Below, piece after piece: positions 40,405 through 53,090 of a stretch of DNA of 64,000 nt (position 1 is the first letter of the stretch; each line of letters starts with the position of its first letter). The stretch is from contig JAUPFP010000002.1 of the NCBI GenBank assembly GCA_036925085.1, forward strand, positions 1,067,501 through 1,131,500, read 5' to 3'. This stretch comes from Brachycybe producta (lineage: Eukaryota > Arthropoda > Diplopoda > Playtdesmida > Andrognathidae). The position numbers and the translations under genes were made by a program. The notes beneath the pieces are model-generated. The model was not told the origin of the DNA. It worked only from the letters and a program-made list of their open reading frames with translations, and ran no database searches.

Positions 40405-41752
40405 CTCTATGAAGAGGGGAAGCTATTTTGATGAACGGCAGAACGGGTCAGAACAGTCGGAAGAATGGGTCAGAACAGTCGGAGAACAGTCGGTAGAACT
40501 GTAGGAATAGTCGGAAGGTTAGATTTAGTTAAATTAAGCTTGTTGCAGGGGGTCTGGCGGCACAGCCACCAGTTTTTAAGAGGGTTACAGAGCGCCACGG
40601 ACGTTTTTTTGACAGACGACAATATGATTGCAGTGTCTGACGTCAGAGGCGCCACTTGTATTGAATTAGCATAGACATAATGCTAATTTAAATTTCAAAC
40701 ATACAGTTAGGTTTGGTAGCCATTATCTGGAGACATATAAGTTTTTAAAATGTGATTAAAACTGTAATAAATATTAGATTGTTTCATGGAACTGATTAAA
40801 GATTTTTCAGACTTTAAATCTGCCTCTAAATATTTTTAATTAAGTATTTAAAAAGGTGTTTTTTTTTCTATGCAAAATCTCATAGAAGAAAAAAAGCTAC
40901 ATATTTGGTATCCATTATCTTTGTTTTACAAAAGAGATAATAGTAAAATAAAAAATATGGTGGTAGATTTATTTGTTTTCTATAAGAACAATTAAATTTC
41001 ATTACCTAATTGCATGTGTATATTTTTATATTGAAGTAAAAGTCGTAATGGGCCAATTTTTTCAGATCAATAAAAATCTGATTGAGTCAAGGCCTGGTTA
41101 GAGAGTACATGACGTCACATTACACATAATATTCTATTATGTAAACTATGTGTATGTTTTATTTTAGATAGAAAATGTTGACCGCCATGTTTGTTTTTGC
41201 TGGGTGTAAGTGATGTCTAAAAATTCATTTACTCTACTTACATGCATGCTAGAAGAAATTTGATGAATTCCTCTAAAAGATCTGGTGGAGTTTTATAAAC
41301 ATATAAAATTTCATGCAGAAATATGTATTTATAACCTTAGATGATTACCTTGAAGTTCATGAAAAACCCCATCGGCATCAAATAATTACAGCTATGTCCT
41401 GTACTATAGAGCATAGCAAGAGCACCCAATTTCAAATTGTACAGTTACTATAGAGTTATTATGGAGTCTATAGTATCTCAATGGCAACTGTCACATTTGA
41501 AATGGGCATGCTCATTCTTCTAAAAGGTGGGATGGGTAAATTTAAAAATAAGAAAACAAGAGCAAGAAAAGAAGACATGGCATAAAATTTTAGATTGTGT
41601 TCCTCTCAACCATAGCCTCTATGGCACCTTATAGAAGGTTATGTGTTCAACCTAGGTGGTAGGTTGCCATGGAAACAGACAGCCTATATTTTATAAAAAA
41701 GGCATTACAACAAAAAAAAATAATGTATTTTCTATAGGGAAAACATCATGCC

Positions 41753-41810
<58 letters not shown>

Positions 41811-43996
41811 TATGTACACTTTACCACCTATGTATAAAATGCCTAGGCAATATGCAAATCTACACTTTTTTTGCTAGTAAATATGCAAAATTCAGCAATT
41901 TAGGTCATGGACAAACAGAAATGTTTCAGGCAATTTTCAAAATCACTAACATTTCAGGCAATTTGCAAAATCACTAACATTTCAGGCAATTTGCAAAATC
42001 ACTAACATTCAGGCAATGTGCAAAATAACTAATGTTCTATGCAGTGCCAATTTTTTTTAACTTTAAGGCAATGTGTTAAATACTCAGGCAATAGACAAAA
42101 TTTAGGGCGTTTTAGGCAATGTGCAAAATTCGTAACTTATTTCAGAGAATATCTAAAATCACAAACTTTCCAGGCAAAGCACAAAATGACAACTTTTCAG
42201 GCAATTTGCAAATGATTTGCAAACCTTACGGGACGGAATGCGAACCTTACGGGATGGATTGCGAATCTTACGGGACGGATTGCGAACCGCACGGGACGGA
42301 TTGCGACTGAATTTTGTCTATTGTCTGAGAAATTCTGGATTTAACACATTGCCTGAAAAGTTAAAAAAAATTGGCACACTGCCTAGAAAATTAATTATTT
42401 TGCACATTGCCTGAAAAGTTAGGAATTTTAAAGATTGCCTGGAAACTTTGTGATTTTACACATTTTATGAAAAGTCGATAATTTTGCACATTGCCTGAAG
42501 TTAGGAATTTTGCACAATGCCTAAAACTCTGAATTTTGTCTATTGCCTGAGAAATTCTGGATTTAACACATTGCCTGAAAAGTTAAAAAAAATTGGCACA
42601 CTGCCTAGAAAATTAATTATTTTGCACATTGCCTGAAAAGGTAGTCATTTTAAAGATTGCCTGGAAAGTTTGTGATTTTACACATTTTATGAAAAGTCGA
42701 TAATTTTGCACATTGCCTGAAGTTAGGAATTTTGCACATTGCCTAAAACTGTGAATTTTGTCTATTGCCTGGGAAATTCCGGATTTAACACATTGCCTGA
42801 TGAGTAGTATGCACATGACCTAAATTGCTGAATTTTGAATATTTACTAGCAAAAGAGTGATTTTGCAGATTGCCTAGGCATTTTATACATTGGCCGTAAC
42901 ATACATATTTATTCATATATACACACACAGATACATATAAATAAATAATAGTGAATATGACGTCATGTTCAAAAATAGCATTTGAATGTGACACTACATA
43001 CATCCTTGGATAGATTAGATGGCTTGATGTTTCTCTATATAGAAAATACATTATTATTCTTTTTGTAATGTCTCCCTTGTTTATAAAATGTAGGCTGTCT
43101 GTTTCCATGGCAACCTACCAACTATGTTGAGACATAGCCTCCTATCAGGAATTATGAGAGGCTATAGTTGAGAGGAATACAATCGAAATTTTATGCTGTC
43201 TCTTCTTTTCCTTCTTGCTGTTTTCTAATTTTTAAATTTACCCATCCCACCTTTTAGCAGAAAAATGGTTCCAATTTTAAATTTGACAGTTACTATTGCA
43301 TACTATAGACTCTATAGTAACTCTATAGCAAATGCCTACAACTTGAAATTTGATGCCAACGGTTTTTTTCATGAACTTGAAGGTAAGTTTCTAAGGTTAT
43401 ATATGAATATTTCAGCATAAAATTTTAGATATTTATAAAACCCCACCAGATCTTTTAGTTGGATTGAACAGATTTTTTCTAGCATGCATGGAAATAGAGA
43501 AAATTAAGTTTTTGTCAGCACTTAAACCCACCAAAAACAAACATGGCGGGTCAACATTTTTCAGGTAAAACATACAGTTTTCATAACAAAATATAATAAG
43601 AGAATATACATCCATTGTAGCCTCTAATGCATCCCCCACAAAAATTTACCATTTATACATAAGCTGCATATCATATTAGAGAATAACCATAACGTCCTAT
43701 ATACATAATAAACGATGCGAGCACCCTCTATGAATATTTTTCAGAAATTCACCTACTTCACAACCCTCTTAAAGAATTATTTTTATCAAATGTGTCCGTT
43801 GTTCTGACCGTTCTGCCTGTTGTTCAAATTATGGAACAGTCGGAACAATGGACTAATTTGATGAAATAATCTTTATGCAACAAGCTTAATTTAACTAAAC
43901 CTAACCTTCCGACTGTTCCTACTATTTTTCCGACTTTTACTACCGTTGTTCCGACCTGTTCCGTCGTTCATCAAAATAGCACCCCCTATGAAGATT
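40405..43996. mobile_element. 3.6-kb foldback palindrome centred near 42300
   Basis: Left blocks recur inverted on the right: TGATGAACGGCAGAACGG (40432) with 43955-43975; the ACATGGCGG/GTTGACC block (41180) with 43540-43556; AAAAGGTGGGATGGGTAAAT (41523) with 43238-43257; GTAGGTTGCCATGGAAACAGAC (41658) with 43098-43119; AGGCAATTTGCAAAATCAC units (41930-42200) with TGCCTGAAAAGTTA units (42330-42790). The right arm lacks about 450 bp present at 40670-41110. The centre holds four units of the ACGGGACGGATTGCGAAC satellite. No coding frame is supported. Confidence 0.85.
41755..41813. repeat. (TA)n microsatellite
   Basis: More than 20 uninterrupted TA units within the left palindrome arm. Confidence 0.95.
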
Positions 43997-43999
43997 TAC

Positions 44000-44724
44000 T
44001 GGTGCAAGTATGTATTAAATGAAAGTAGATGTATTTTCGAAAATAACTGAATCACTTAAGCAAGTGATTCGGAATCATTCGGTTAATTTTTTCAATTATT
44101 TTTGAAAATACATCGACTTTCATTTTCTTTTTTTGCGCCCTCAAACCTCATTGCTACGCCCCTGCTTGTCTCACTGTTGAGGCAGCTCGCGTATTTCTAC
44201 AGAATAAAATATAAAGTTTCATAAAATACAAAATAAATTTTTGCGTTTATTTAAAATCCAAAATACTTTTAAAAAAGGTATTTAAAATATTGTACTAAAA
44301 TATTTACTTCAGCTTATTTGTCTTGGTGAGTACTAACTGTTGAAATCAGTAGCGTAGGTAAGATTTGCCTCTGGGGTGGGGAGGGGGTCAATGACGTAGG
44401 TAGAGTTTGTGCCACCCTGGGCGGTCCTCGAGTTTGCCTCCCGTCCCTCTGGTCTTGGTGGGAACAAACGATATTATCGATATCCAGTGATTTAAATGGT
44501 TTATAGAATTTTATATTAATTATGAAATTATTAAATAAACCAGCAGGCCTACCCAATTTTACTAAATTATTTGTTTTCCAGTTTAAAAAAATAATACTGT
44601 AATAATTATATATATATATTTTGCCAGGTCTGTGTGTACGGCTGTGTGTCCCAAAAAAACCTTGAAACACGTCGGAATTTATATAAATGTAAATGAATGA
44701 ACCCCTTTTTTTTCTCAAGGTCAA
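44000..44724. other. Intergenic stretch, no gene seen
   Basis: AT-rich, with two phrases of the GTAGCGTAGGTAAG / GACGTAGGTAGAG kind near 44350-44405 and a (TA)n run near 44608. No coding or RNA signal. Confidence 0.4.
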
Positions 44725-44728
44725 CTAT

Positions 44729-45516
44729 TGTAACGTCCCGCCTGGACTGTTACTATAATGCGGTAAATTAAAACTCCAGACAGACGTAAAACGTACCGCC
44801 TACCGGCTCCACCATGGGGACGGGACCGTACCCGTAGCCGCCTCTCCCACGGTGACCCTTGGGAAGTGCCGGCTCCTGGAGCCACCTACGACGGACATGA
44901 CGAAAAACCACGCCGCCATGCCGAGAATATTGCGGTGAAACCGGTGTTTCACCGCGAGCCGACACGATTACCGGCCGAAAAAGGACGGTTGCAAGACGGT
45001 GAAGTTTCCCCAAATTCCGGAAATCCCACCCTCTCGCGGTACTCCCCAAGAAAATGACACGACACAAGCAACAACGATGAAGTGTTTTATTACACTCACG
45101 AAGTGAAGATGATCAGTGATGGCAGTGATATTTACAAAAAGGGCTGGTCCGCTTGACCAGTCCGAAAGCACTTCATACAAAACAGGCCAACTGGCCAAAA
45201 AGGCAAAACAAAGAGACCCGAACGCCAGACAGTCGAGGTCTCCCTGACCTCCACCCGCAATTCTAGTCTTTCCAGAAGCCTACAACCAACTGCCCAGATC
45301 CTGTGGCTGACCAGGCCACAGGAAACCTCCAGGCAACTCCACCTGGAGGGGACAGAGGTCACATCTGACCTCTCACCCATAGACTTCATGGTGAGAGGTC
45401 TGCTGGCACCAAAATGGCATCCGTCCCAACAGCCTACTGTAGCTGTCAGGCAGACCACCATAGGGAATTCGTCTGCTCAATCAAAAATTTGAAATTGAGC
45501 AGACCAGGTTGCCACA
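44729..45516 (-). mobile_element. Solo LTR of the element 2 family, TSD CTAT
   Basis: The plus strand reads TGTAACGTCCCGCC...GGTTGCCACA, the reverse complement of the element 2 LTR across its full length, including ACCAAAATGGC and GGAAACCTCCAGGCAACTCC. CTAT at 44725-44728 and 45517-45520 is an exact 4-bp target duplication. Unequal LTR recombination has removed the internal part. Confidence 0.93.
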
Positions 45517-45520
45517 CTAT

Positions 45521-45730
45521 ATGACCATGATATTAAATAGGAGAGGGGGGAAAGGTTGGAAAGTGTGGAGGGGGAGAGAGAGAGAGAAACGTGGAGGGAG
45601 AAAAAAGGTGGGAGGGGGAAACTGAAATTGAAATGAAAGGAGTAAAAAAAGGAAAAAAACGATGCGCATGCGCACAATTGCCTGTGAATTTTGCTCCCGT
45701 CATTTATGACGTGTTACCCCACTAGTACAT
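45521..45730 (-). repeat. Purine-rich dispersed repeat (copy of 37490-37735)
   Basis: Reverse complement resembles 37490-37735 over about 200 bp, with TGCGCATGCGCA expanded. The solo LTR is inserted at its edge. Confidence 0.75.
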
Positions 45731-47668
45731 AAATACAAACATAAATAATACATTCTGCGAGTGCAGCAAGCGAAAAAAATTTCATAAATTTCTTCTTGGG
45801 CCATCTTAAAAACGTTTTTTTCGTTGGTGACTCCCCCAAGAAAGTGTCGCCCGTGGCGAAAGCCCCCTATTTACGCTACTGGGGGATCAACAAAAAAGTT
45901 GTTAGGTGTCAAGGAAAACATGTTAGCATCTTAATGCATTTTGGAAATTTTTTTAAGCCTTTGGGGGATCAAAACCTTATATCCCCCACCCCCATATTTA
46001 CGCCACAGGTTGAAATTTTTCGTCACAATCTATTCCTTCTTCGACAACTTGTTTTTAAACTTGTGGATGAATTTTGACATCTTTTGCACCCTCGTTACAT
46101 GAGAATTTAATACGTTTTGCAACGGAATTTGACGTCACGTGGCGCCAAATCCACTACTTTCGAGTGGCTCATATAAATATGTGAAATCGAGTTTACGAAT
46201 AATTTGTCATGGAATATTGTTTTCTAAAACTGTGGTCTGTGGAAGTTACAACTAACACTAAGTCAATAATAACTGATATAAGGACCACTGGGCTCCTAAT
46301 ATAAGGTGAATAGAGAGTGCCCTAATACTGGCACGATGCTACTTGCACCAATGCATGTGCAAGAGGCATTTTTTAAAGTTAGTGGTTTGCATGTGCGTCT
46401 ACAACTTATCTACTGGTCTGTCATGGGGATATCAGCCACTGATAATATAAATATTATTTTGTCACTGCAAACAATTTAGAGGGTGAATCTCGAAGATCAA
46501 AGGGAAACTCATGAAAACTCACCTTTATACTCGCTAAATTTCTGGGCTGCAATTTTTTTCTTTTTGTTAGCTAAGGTGGAGTTGGAAGAGGTAGGTATTG
46601 AGGCAAATATGCCAATTTTGTTCAATTATGTTGGTGATGAACACATAAGAAGAAGGCTTTGTGTGTATTTCATTAGTTCATTTTTATAATTTATTTACAG
46701 GTCCTGGGATATGGTTGGAAATAGACCATCATTTTATATGTTTTCTCACCGAGGGCAGCTGCTTCAATTAAGAAGTTAATTATTTTCTTGTCTTGTTGTG
46801 ATTTTTATAACAATTGCTGTATATTTTTTTTGGTATTACATACTGAGAAATTAAAAATAAAAATCCAAGCTTGTTTTATCTGTATAGCTGTCATCTATTA
46901 CTGTTGTTTGATTTTGTCTTCATCGTGAACATTTTTTCTTCACCGTGAACATTTTTTCACAAAATTGAAAATTCTGCTATACAGTGAAGGTGTGGAACTT
47001 GATATAATGCTTTTACTAATGAGGATGAAGCAGCAATCTGCAGAATCTGCTGGAGAACTCGGCCAGTTGGATACCTTTTTTGCAGTTCGTTTCATATATA
47101 CAGTATATAGACTCACCCCAAAAATTGGTTATATCTCAAGTTAAACTTTATGGATTCACCTGAAATTTTCACCATAAACAGATCATCTTTTATTACAAAC
47201 TTTCTGCTAGGCAGAATTTTTTTTCTTAAAAAGGTAAAAATTAAAAAATTAAATACTGGAAAATGACCTTTGCATAATTATAGATGCACTAATGAACTTT
47301 TCACTTTTATTAATTATTGTGACACAATAACATTCGAAACACAACAGCAACATTAAAATTTATAAGGTATATGACTGTCCTGATGATTTAGAACTTAAAA
47401 CTTTTTTTACGTACTTTAAACTAGATTTATAAACACATTTACAGAAATTCTACAAAAATCATCTAATATTGTAGTGTAATCTTAGACTTACTTTACTGGA
47501 CTCGCAACTCCCTAAATTTTGTGTTTGACACTTTTGCATTGTCGTTTTCCAAGTGGCGCCTCTAGAGGGACTATGGTATATGAACTTGATAGTAAAAGCC
47601 AAGTTTTGGACGAGTTCATTTTGTAGCTATATAGAGTTTATTTTTATGTATTAGTATAAAAAGTATGG
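45731..47668. other. Low-repeat region with weak exon-like segments
   Basis: Two AATTTTT/ACGCTACTGGGGG phrases near 45870 and 46010 look like degenerate transposon ends. Candidate exon sequence near 46569-46778 is described separately. The rest, including 46790-47640, is AT-rich with no supported gene. Confidence 0.4.
46569..46778 (+). CDS. Candidate terminal exons (host gene?)
   Basis: After a TTTTTGTTAG acceptor, one frame reads KVELEEVGIEANMPILFNYVG and on to about 46660. After a TTTATTTACAG acceptor at 46700 another open segment reads SWDMVGNRPSFYMFSHRGQLL and ends in TAA at about 46778, with AATAAA near 46855. It has coding-like composition but no recognised family, and the intervening intron would be only about 45 nt. 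Weak. Confidence 0.2.
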
Positions 47669-47870
47669 CCGATGAAGAACTACATTGGCAATTAGAAATT
47701 GGGAGGGATGAACAAAAGTTGGCTCCGCCCTTTTTATGATGAACACAACTTCCAATTGGTTGGTTATGTACTCTGACGTCACATCAATCAAAGTTTGAAC
47801 CACACAAAAAAAACAGACTTTCACTCCGATTTTTTGTAAAAATAATGCACCAGACGGAGCTGGCATCACT
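47669..47870. repeat. Degraded copy of the CAATTAGAAATTG MITE
   Basis: TTGGCAATTAGAAATTG and AAGTTGGCTCCGCCCTTTTTATGATG match one arm of the foldback at 58962-59166; the opposite arm is not preserved. Confidence 0.6.
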
Positions 47871-47968
47871 TTTGCCTAAGTACATGCGTTCAACGCTTTA
47901 ACATGGAGAAGATAGGGAGTTGCCAGTCCAGTAAAGTAATAGTCTAAAGTGTAATCATGGTAATTTGC

Positions 47969-48062
47969 TTAATAATCATGTAGGATGATGTCCCAAACGT
48001 TTTCTACAAGGTTTAAGTCCGGGGACACGCCGGCCATTTAAGAGTGGTGATATTTTGGTTCC
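47969..48062 (-). pseudogene. Tc1/mariner transposase C-terminal relic
   Basis: The minus strand reads SPDLNLVENVWDIIL followed by a stop at 47969. SPDLNPIENxW is the hallmark of the last part of the Tc1/mariner DDE domain (third acidic residue region). The fragment is cut off at 48063 by the element 3 LTR, and the remainder is not seen on the far side. Confidence 0.6.
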
Positions 48063-48777
48063 TGTAACGACCCGACTTGGGTCTGAAACAACACCCCGGC
48101 AAATCTTCCCCGACTTACCAGATCCTTGACTCCCTTGGGGGCTGCGATCGTAACATACTGCTCGCTCTTGTCCGTCCGTGCCCAGGGTGGTGCCGGTCGT
48201 AAGTCGAAGTCCCATGGCGCAAGTCGCCGGATGAAAGGTCGACGAACATGTGGATACCGACGCGAAGTACCGGCCGTAAACGACGGTTGCAGGATGGTGA
48301 TGGTGACAGTGTTTCTCCACCAGAAACCCCCACACTCCCCGTGGTAACTTCCCCAATTATCAATAAATAATTGATGCGGACCACCAGTGTGTAAAATAAA
48401 AGATGATAATTTATTCAAGGAAATAAACCAAAGAATAAACACTTAGTATTAATAAAACTCCTGGCTAATCCAGCCAGGAGAGAAAGTGGCCAAATCAAAC
48501 AAACAAATGAAGAACAAAGAGATGAATGGTGGCCATCTTGGCCACCTGCTGAGTTGGAGCAAACTAACACATGCACCAAGCATCAGGGTTAACAACACAC
48601 TGTCTTAATGGCTGCCTTGCCATTAAGTACCCCCAGGCTGCTCCACTGGGGGGGGGTTGACAGTCTTCCTATCTGGAGTTTGTAGTCTGCCGGGCTGCCT
48701 ACTATAGCAGCCTAGCAGACATCAGGATTTAGGATTGCTCCTTCTAATTAAAGAAGGAGCAAAACTGGGTTGTCACA
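48063..48777 (-). repeat. 3' LTR of element 3
   Basis: TGTAACGACCCGACTTGG...GGTTGTCACA, the same LTR type as 61732-62581 (element 4): both share GGATGAAAGG/CGACGAAC-like and GGTAACTTCCCC blocks and the same flanking polypurine tract. Confidence 0.85.
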
Positions 48778-49210
48778 ATCCTCTCAACTTCACTGATCCG
48801 CCCCGAGATCAGGTCCGTCAAGACAGAAAGGATTGCTCTTGTGACCCCCACTCAGTTTCAGGCTGACTTTGTTGGCGGTGGAACCAGCAGAGTGCCCATC
48901 CACTCCGATATCCACCGACATACCCACCACAGGCACATCCGGGTGTTATGCCACCCGCCTCCGATATCGAGCCGTACCCGCCGTACGTAACCGTTGGTAT
49001 TGTCTTGTACACTCCGAAGTGACCAGCTTCGGAGCTATCGTGCAACTTCTGAAAGCAGAAGGCTTCACACGACCTCGGCAAAACCAACACAGTTCTTGTA
49101 CGATCCTGTATGGATTTGATGGCATACAGCAACCTGTTAGCCACCACAAACTTGAACCTTAAGTTTGAGTCGGGGTAGGTGAAGAACTCACCTTCACCTT
49201 GAAGCACCAA
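48778..49210 (-). pseudogene. ORF3 end fused to integrase N-terminus (element 3)
   Basis: The higher-coordinate part encodes a damaged integrase zinc region (LHDSSEAGHFGVYKT). Below about 48990 it switches to the ORF3 3' end (the CAGGCACATCCGGGTG / ATCCACTCCGATATCCACC block also found at 62700-62750). The join removes the integrase core and most of ORF3. Non-functional. Confidence 0.7.
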
Positions 49211-49262
49211 TTGTCATTGGCCTGCTCCATAAGCCAATCCACCTCGGACTGGACCCGGTAAA

Positions 49263-49934
49263 TTACCTCACCCACTTGTCAACTTCATCTACCGGATACC
49301 GACTCAAACAGTCGGCATCCTCATGGAGTTTTTCCTTAAACTGAATCTTATACCAGTACTCCTGCAACTGCATTTGCCAATGACCCAACCTGCCTTGCAG
49401 GTTTTTGGCAGTCTGCAAATGACAGAGCACATGGTGATCAGTTACAATCACAAAGTCCCTGTTAAAGATGTAAGGTCGGAATTTACCCACGGCAAACATG
49501 ATCGCCAAGCATTCCTGCTCGGTGACACTACCGTGTTTCCGGTCCCTTCATGAGACACCTAGTGTAGGCCAGAATCCAAGGAGCCTTGTCCTCAGGTAAC
49601 TTCTGGTATACTACGACACCTAGACCGTACCCACTCGCATCGGTGTGAATTAACACCTCACCACGTGGATCATACATGGTGAGCACCGGTGCTTCAGTTA
49701 AAAATGCCTTTAACCGCTCGAACGCTAGACCACACTGCTCCGACCAGTCAAAGGACGCATCCTTCCTGGTCAGATCATGCAGTGGCCTTGCAACCTTGGA
49801 AAAGTCCTTAATGAACCTACGGTAGTAGGTGACCAGTCCGGGAAAACTTCGGACAGCGGTCACCATTGTAGGAACATTGAACTCTTTTCGATTGCTTGTA
49901 CGAGTCCCGGGTCCGGAGCAACTCCCTTGGCACT
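49263..49934 (-). pseudogene. RT end and RNase H fragment (element 3, outer copy)
   Basis: VRSFPGLVTYYRRFIKDF, HTDASGYGLGVVVYQ, TDHHVLCHLQTAKNLQGRLG and DADCLSRYPV place it at RT thumb to RNase H end. Frame changes near 49530 and 49260 break it. The part 49357-49934 is duplicated at 53091-53668. Confidence 0.85.
49357..49934 (-). repeat. 578-bp duplicated pol segment, left of the LINE
   Basis: Begins TACTCCTGCAACTGC and ends TTGGCACT immediately before LINE sequence. The matching segment right of the LINE, 53091-53668, has the same start, end and length, about 92-94 percent identical by eye. Confidence 0.88.
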
Positions 49935-50031
49935 AAAAGGATAGGTGAAAGATAGGTGATTTTGTTAAGCATTTTTTAGGGTAAGGTTTTGGGGTTTAGG
50001 TGCAAATGCTTAAGGGGGGGTTGATACTAAT

Positions 50032-51045
50032 ATGAATGCTCCACAGCTTGTTGCTGGGAGCAATAGTTCCTTTGTTTCAGGTATTATTTCTTCAAACACT
50101 GTCCAGGAAGGAAATCATTTAGGAAAACACACTTCAGCTATACCTTCACATGTAAAGGTTATGGTGGTTAACTGTAGGAGTCTACGAAACAAAGTTCCTG
50201 AGTTCATTGCGGCAGTTGAGGAGACTGGTTGCAATATAATTCTTGGTACAGAGTCATGGCTTGATGATACTGTTAATAATGGGGAAATATTTCCAGATGG
50301 TTTCCCAGTGTACCGTAGAGACAGGGTTGGTCGTTCTGGGGGTGGGGTTTTCATAGCTATTTCACAAATATTTCATAGTTGCAGGGAAACAAGTTTTGAA
50401 ACAGACTGTGAAATAGTATGTTGTAGTTTAAGGCTAAAGAATGGTAAAAAGGTGTTTTTATATTCTTTCTATCGGCCACCGGGATCCTCCATAGCAGATG
50501 TCACTAGTGTAAGAACTTCTTTGGACACTCTTCATCGTAAATACTATAGCCCAATCATTATTTTAGGAGGTGATGTAAATTTTCCAAACATCAACTTAGA
50601 AATGCATATGGTGATCAGTGGCAGTGACAAGCCATTAGCAGTTTCATTTTTAGATAGTATGAATACTTATTCTATGGAACAGGTTGTAACTAAACCAACC
50701 AGAAATGACAAAATTCTTGATGTAGTACTGACTAATAGTCCAGAGTTATTATCTAATGTTAGGGTATCAGGGGGAATTAGTGATCATCAGATTGTCTTAT
50801 GTGATGTTAATGCATGTGTGGAAAAAATTTCTGAGGTTAAAAGAGTAGTGTTTCTTTTTAACAAATGTAATTGGGATGTTTTTAAGTCACATTTGATAGA
50901 TAATTTTCATAAATTTAAAGAATGTTTTCATCCTCAAAATGTGAATTTGAATTGGTCACGATTTCATAGTTTAATTTTAAGTGGGTCTTCCTCCTTTATT
51001 CCAACCAAGATAGTTAGACTGTGCCACACCAGTATGGTACACTAG
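50032..51045 (+). pseudogene. LINE endonuclease domain
   Basis: APE-like endonuclease that nicks target DNA for target-primed reverse transcription. Motifs seen: VNCRSLRNK, TESWLDD, FYRPPGS, GGDVNFP and the C-terminal GGISDHQIV. The frame reaches WSRF and then shifts; the stop at 51043 lies inside the linker, where another frame reads WYTSKVKRALRKQ. Up to that point the endonuclease is largely intact. Confidence 0.85.
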
Positions 51046-51402
51046 CAAAGTTAAAAGGGCTCTTCGTAAGCAACGCTTATGGAGGAATAGGGCTAGAAAT
51101 CACCCAAAATTAGTGAATTCCATATTGCACGCACAGCAGCGAAACGGGAAATCTTGTTAGCTCACGATAATTTTAAAACAGAAATGCTTGGAGAATGGTT
51201 AAAAACGGACCCAAAACTATTTTGGCGTTATATCAAGAACTCTAGGCGAAGTAGAGAATCTATTCCTTCTCTGGTTGACACAAATGGGAAGCTTGTTTCA
51301 GATCCAGTAGGGAAAGCTACCTAATTAAATGAACAATACAAGAAGGTCTTCACAATTGATGATGGCATACCACATGAGGGTTTTCCTTCAACATCTCTTT
51401 GT

Positions 51403-52997
51403 ATGGATCAAATTGTAATAACTGCAGATGGGATAGTCAAGCAACTTCTAAAATTAGACTCAAATAAAACCTGTGGTCCAGATAGGATGTATGCTATCAT
51501 TTTAAAAAATCTTGCACAAGAGTTGGGTCTATACCTTCAGTTCATTTTTCAACAGAGTTTAGATGTAGGTATTGTACCAGATATGTGGAAATTAGCTAAT
51601 GTTAGTCCAATTTTTAAATCAGGAGACAAGTCTCAGGTAACTAATTACAGACCCGTGTCTTTAACCTCGATAGTTTGCAAGGTCCTTGAACATATATATT
51701 CCTCCTCAATGAATTTTCTTATGGAAAACAATCTTTTGTGTGATAACCAGCATGGGTTTTTTAGGGGGCGTTCATGTGAAACCCAGCTTATTTTAGTTGA
51801 TGACCTTCAGAAAATTTTAGACATAGGCAGTCAGATTTGGTTTTTCTTGATCTCTGCAAGGCATTTGACACAGTTTCTCACTCAAAACTAATGACAAAAA
51901 TTAGTGGGTATGGATTGGGTGAGCAGGTGTATAAATGGGTGCATTCTTTTTTGAGTGATAGGAAACAAAGGCTTGTTGCAGGTGGGTCTGAATCTGACTG
52001 GATGGGGGTTACATCAGGGGTTCCTCAGGGTAGTGTGTTGGGTCCGCTTCTGTTTCTTTTATATATCAATGACCTCAGCAGTCAAGTTAGCAGCAATTGC
52101 CGGCTATTTGCAGCTGATACAATAATTTATCGTGAGGTTACTTCTGACAATGATTGCCATATTATTGATAGTGACTTGAAAGCAATAGAGGCATGGTGTT
52201 CTAAATGGCAACTTCAACTTAATAAGGAAAAATGTTGTGTAATGAGGGTAGCTAGCGGAAGGAATCTAATATTTCCATATAGAATAGGGGCCATTCCACT
52301 TAATAACATAGATTCTTATAGATTTTTGAGGGTAACGATTACAGCTAAACTTTCTTGGAAGCTGCATGTCGAACAGATTATTTCCAAGTCTATGCAGATG
52401 CTTAGGTTTAGTCAATGCGTTCTAAGAATGTGTCCCAGGGAGGTAAAATGTATAGCATATCAATCATTAGTACGTCCCCATCTAGAATACTGCAGCTCTG
52501 TGTGGAATCCAAACACTGAAGACTTAGCTCACTCTATAGAAATGGTCCAACGCAGGGCTGCTAGGTTTGTTTGTGGTAAATATGGATATGCCGACAGTGT
52601 AACTAAAATGCTTTCAGAGCTTGTTTGGGATAGTTTACTTGCAAGACGTTCAGATTTTAGTCTTAATATCTTTAATCGAATGCTAGAAGGCTCTTGCCCT
52701 AAACCTACTTCAAGTAAACTTTGCAGGGCATTATATTTGGGTAGGGTGACCACTCTAACAAAGTTGGAGAGATTTTTGCATGAACAGATTCTTATTACTG
52801 GTCATTTGTCCCTATTGCGATTCGACAATGGAACTCGCTTGCTGGGGATTTTGTGCAGGAAAAACGTATTTTATGGGAGTCATAATTTTGTTTTGTTGAA
52901 TATCGTTGAATATCGCCTGCATATATTTGCAGCATTAAAAAATATTGAAATTGTTGTTGGGTTTATATCAATAGGGTTTTATATTTTCTGGTTTTGA
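51403..52997 (+). pseudogene. LINE reverse transcriptase domain
   Basis: RT fingers at SNKTCGPDRMYAIILKNL and YRPVSLTSIVCKVLEH; palm at DLCKAFDTVSH; GVPQGSVLGPLLFLLYINDL; the catalytic box reads FAAD instead of the usual FADD, losing one aspartate (codon near 52112). The thumb and C-terminal Cys/His region (VRPHLEYCSSVWNP, MVQRRAARF) follow. A frame change near 51835-51890 and upstream stops near 51322 show the copy is dead. Confidence 0.87.
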
Positions 52998-53090
52998 CAA
53001 TGCATTTTCTATGCTGCACTTGGACTCTTGTCTCTCTGCCATAGGCCTTTATGGCTGCTTGCAGAGTAATTTTTCAAATTCAAATTCAAA

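Larger units (their letters stand above)
49935..53090 (+). mobile_element. CR1/Jockey-group LINE, 3.2 kb
   Basis: Contains an APE-type endonuclease and a reverse transcriptase in broken frames and ends with a CAAATT repeat tail (TTTTTCAAATTCAAATTCAAA) abutting the duplicated pol segment. No ORF1 is seen, so it is 5' truncated or naturally lacks it. Orientation is plus, opposite to the host element 3. Confidence 0.85.
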
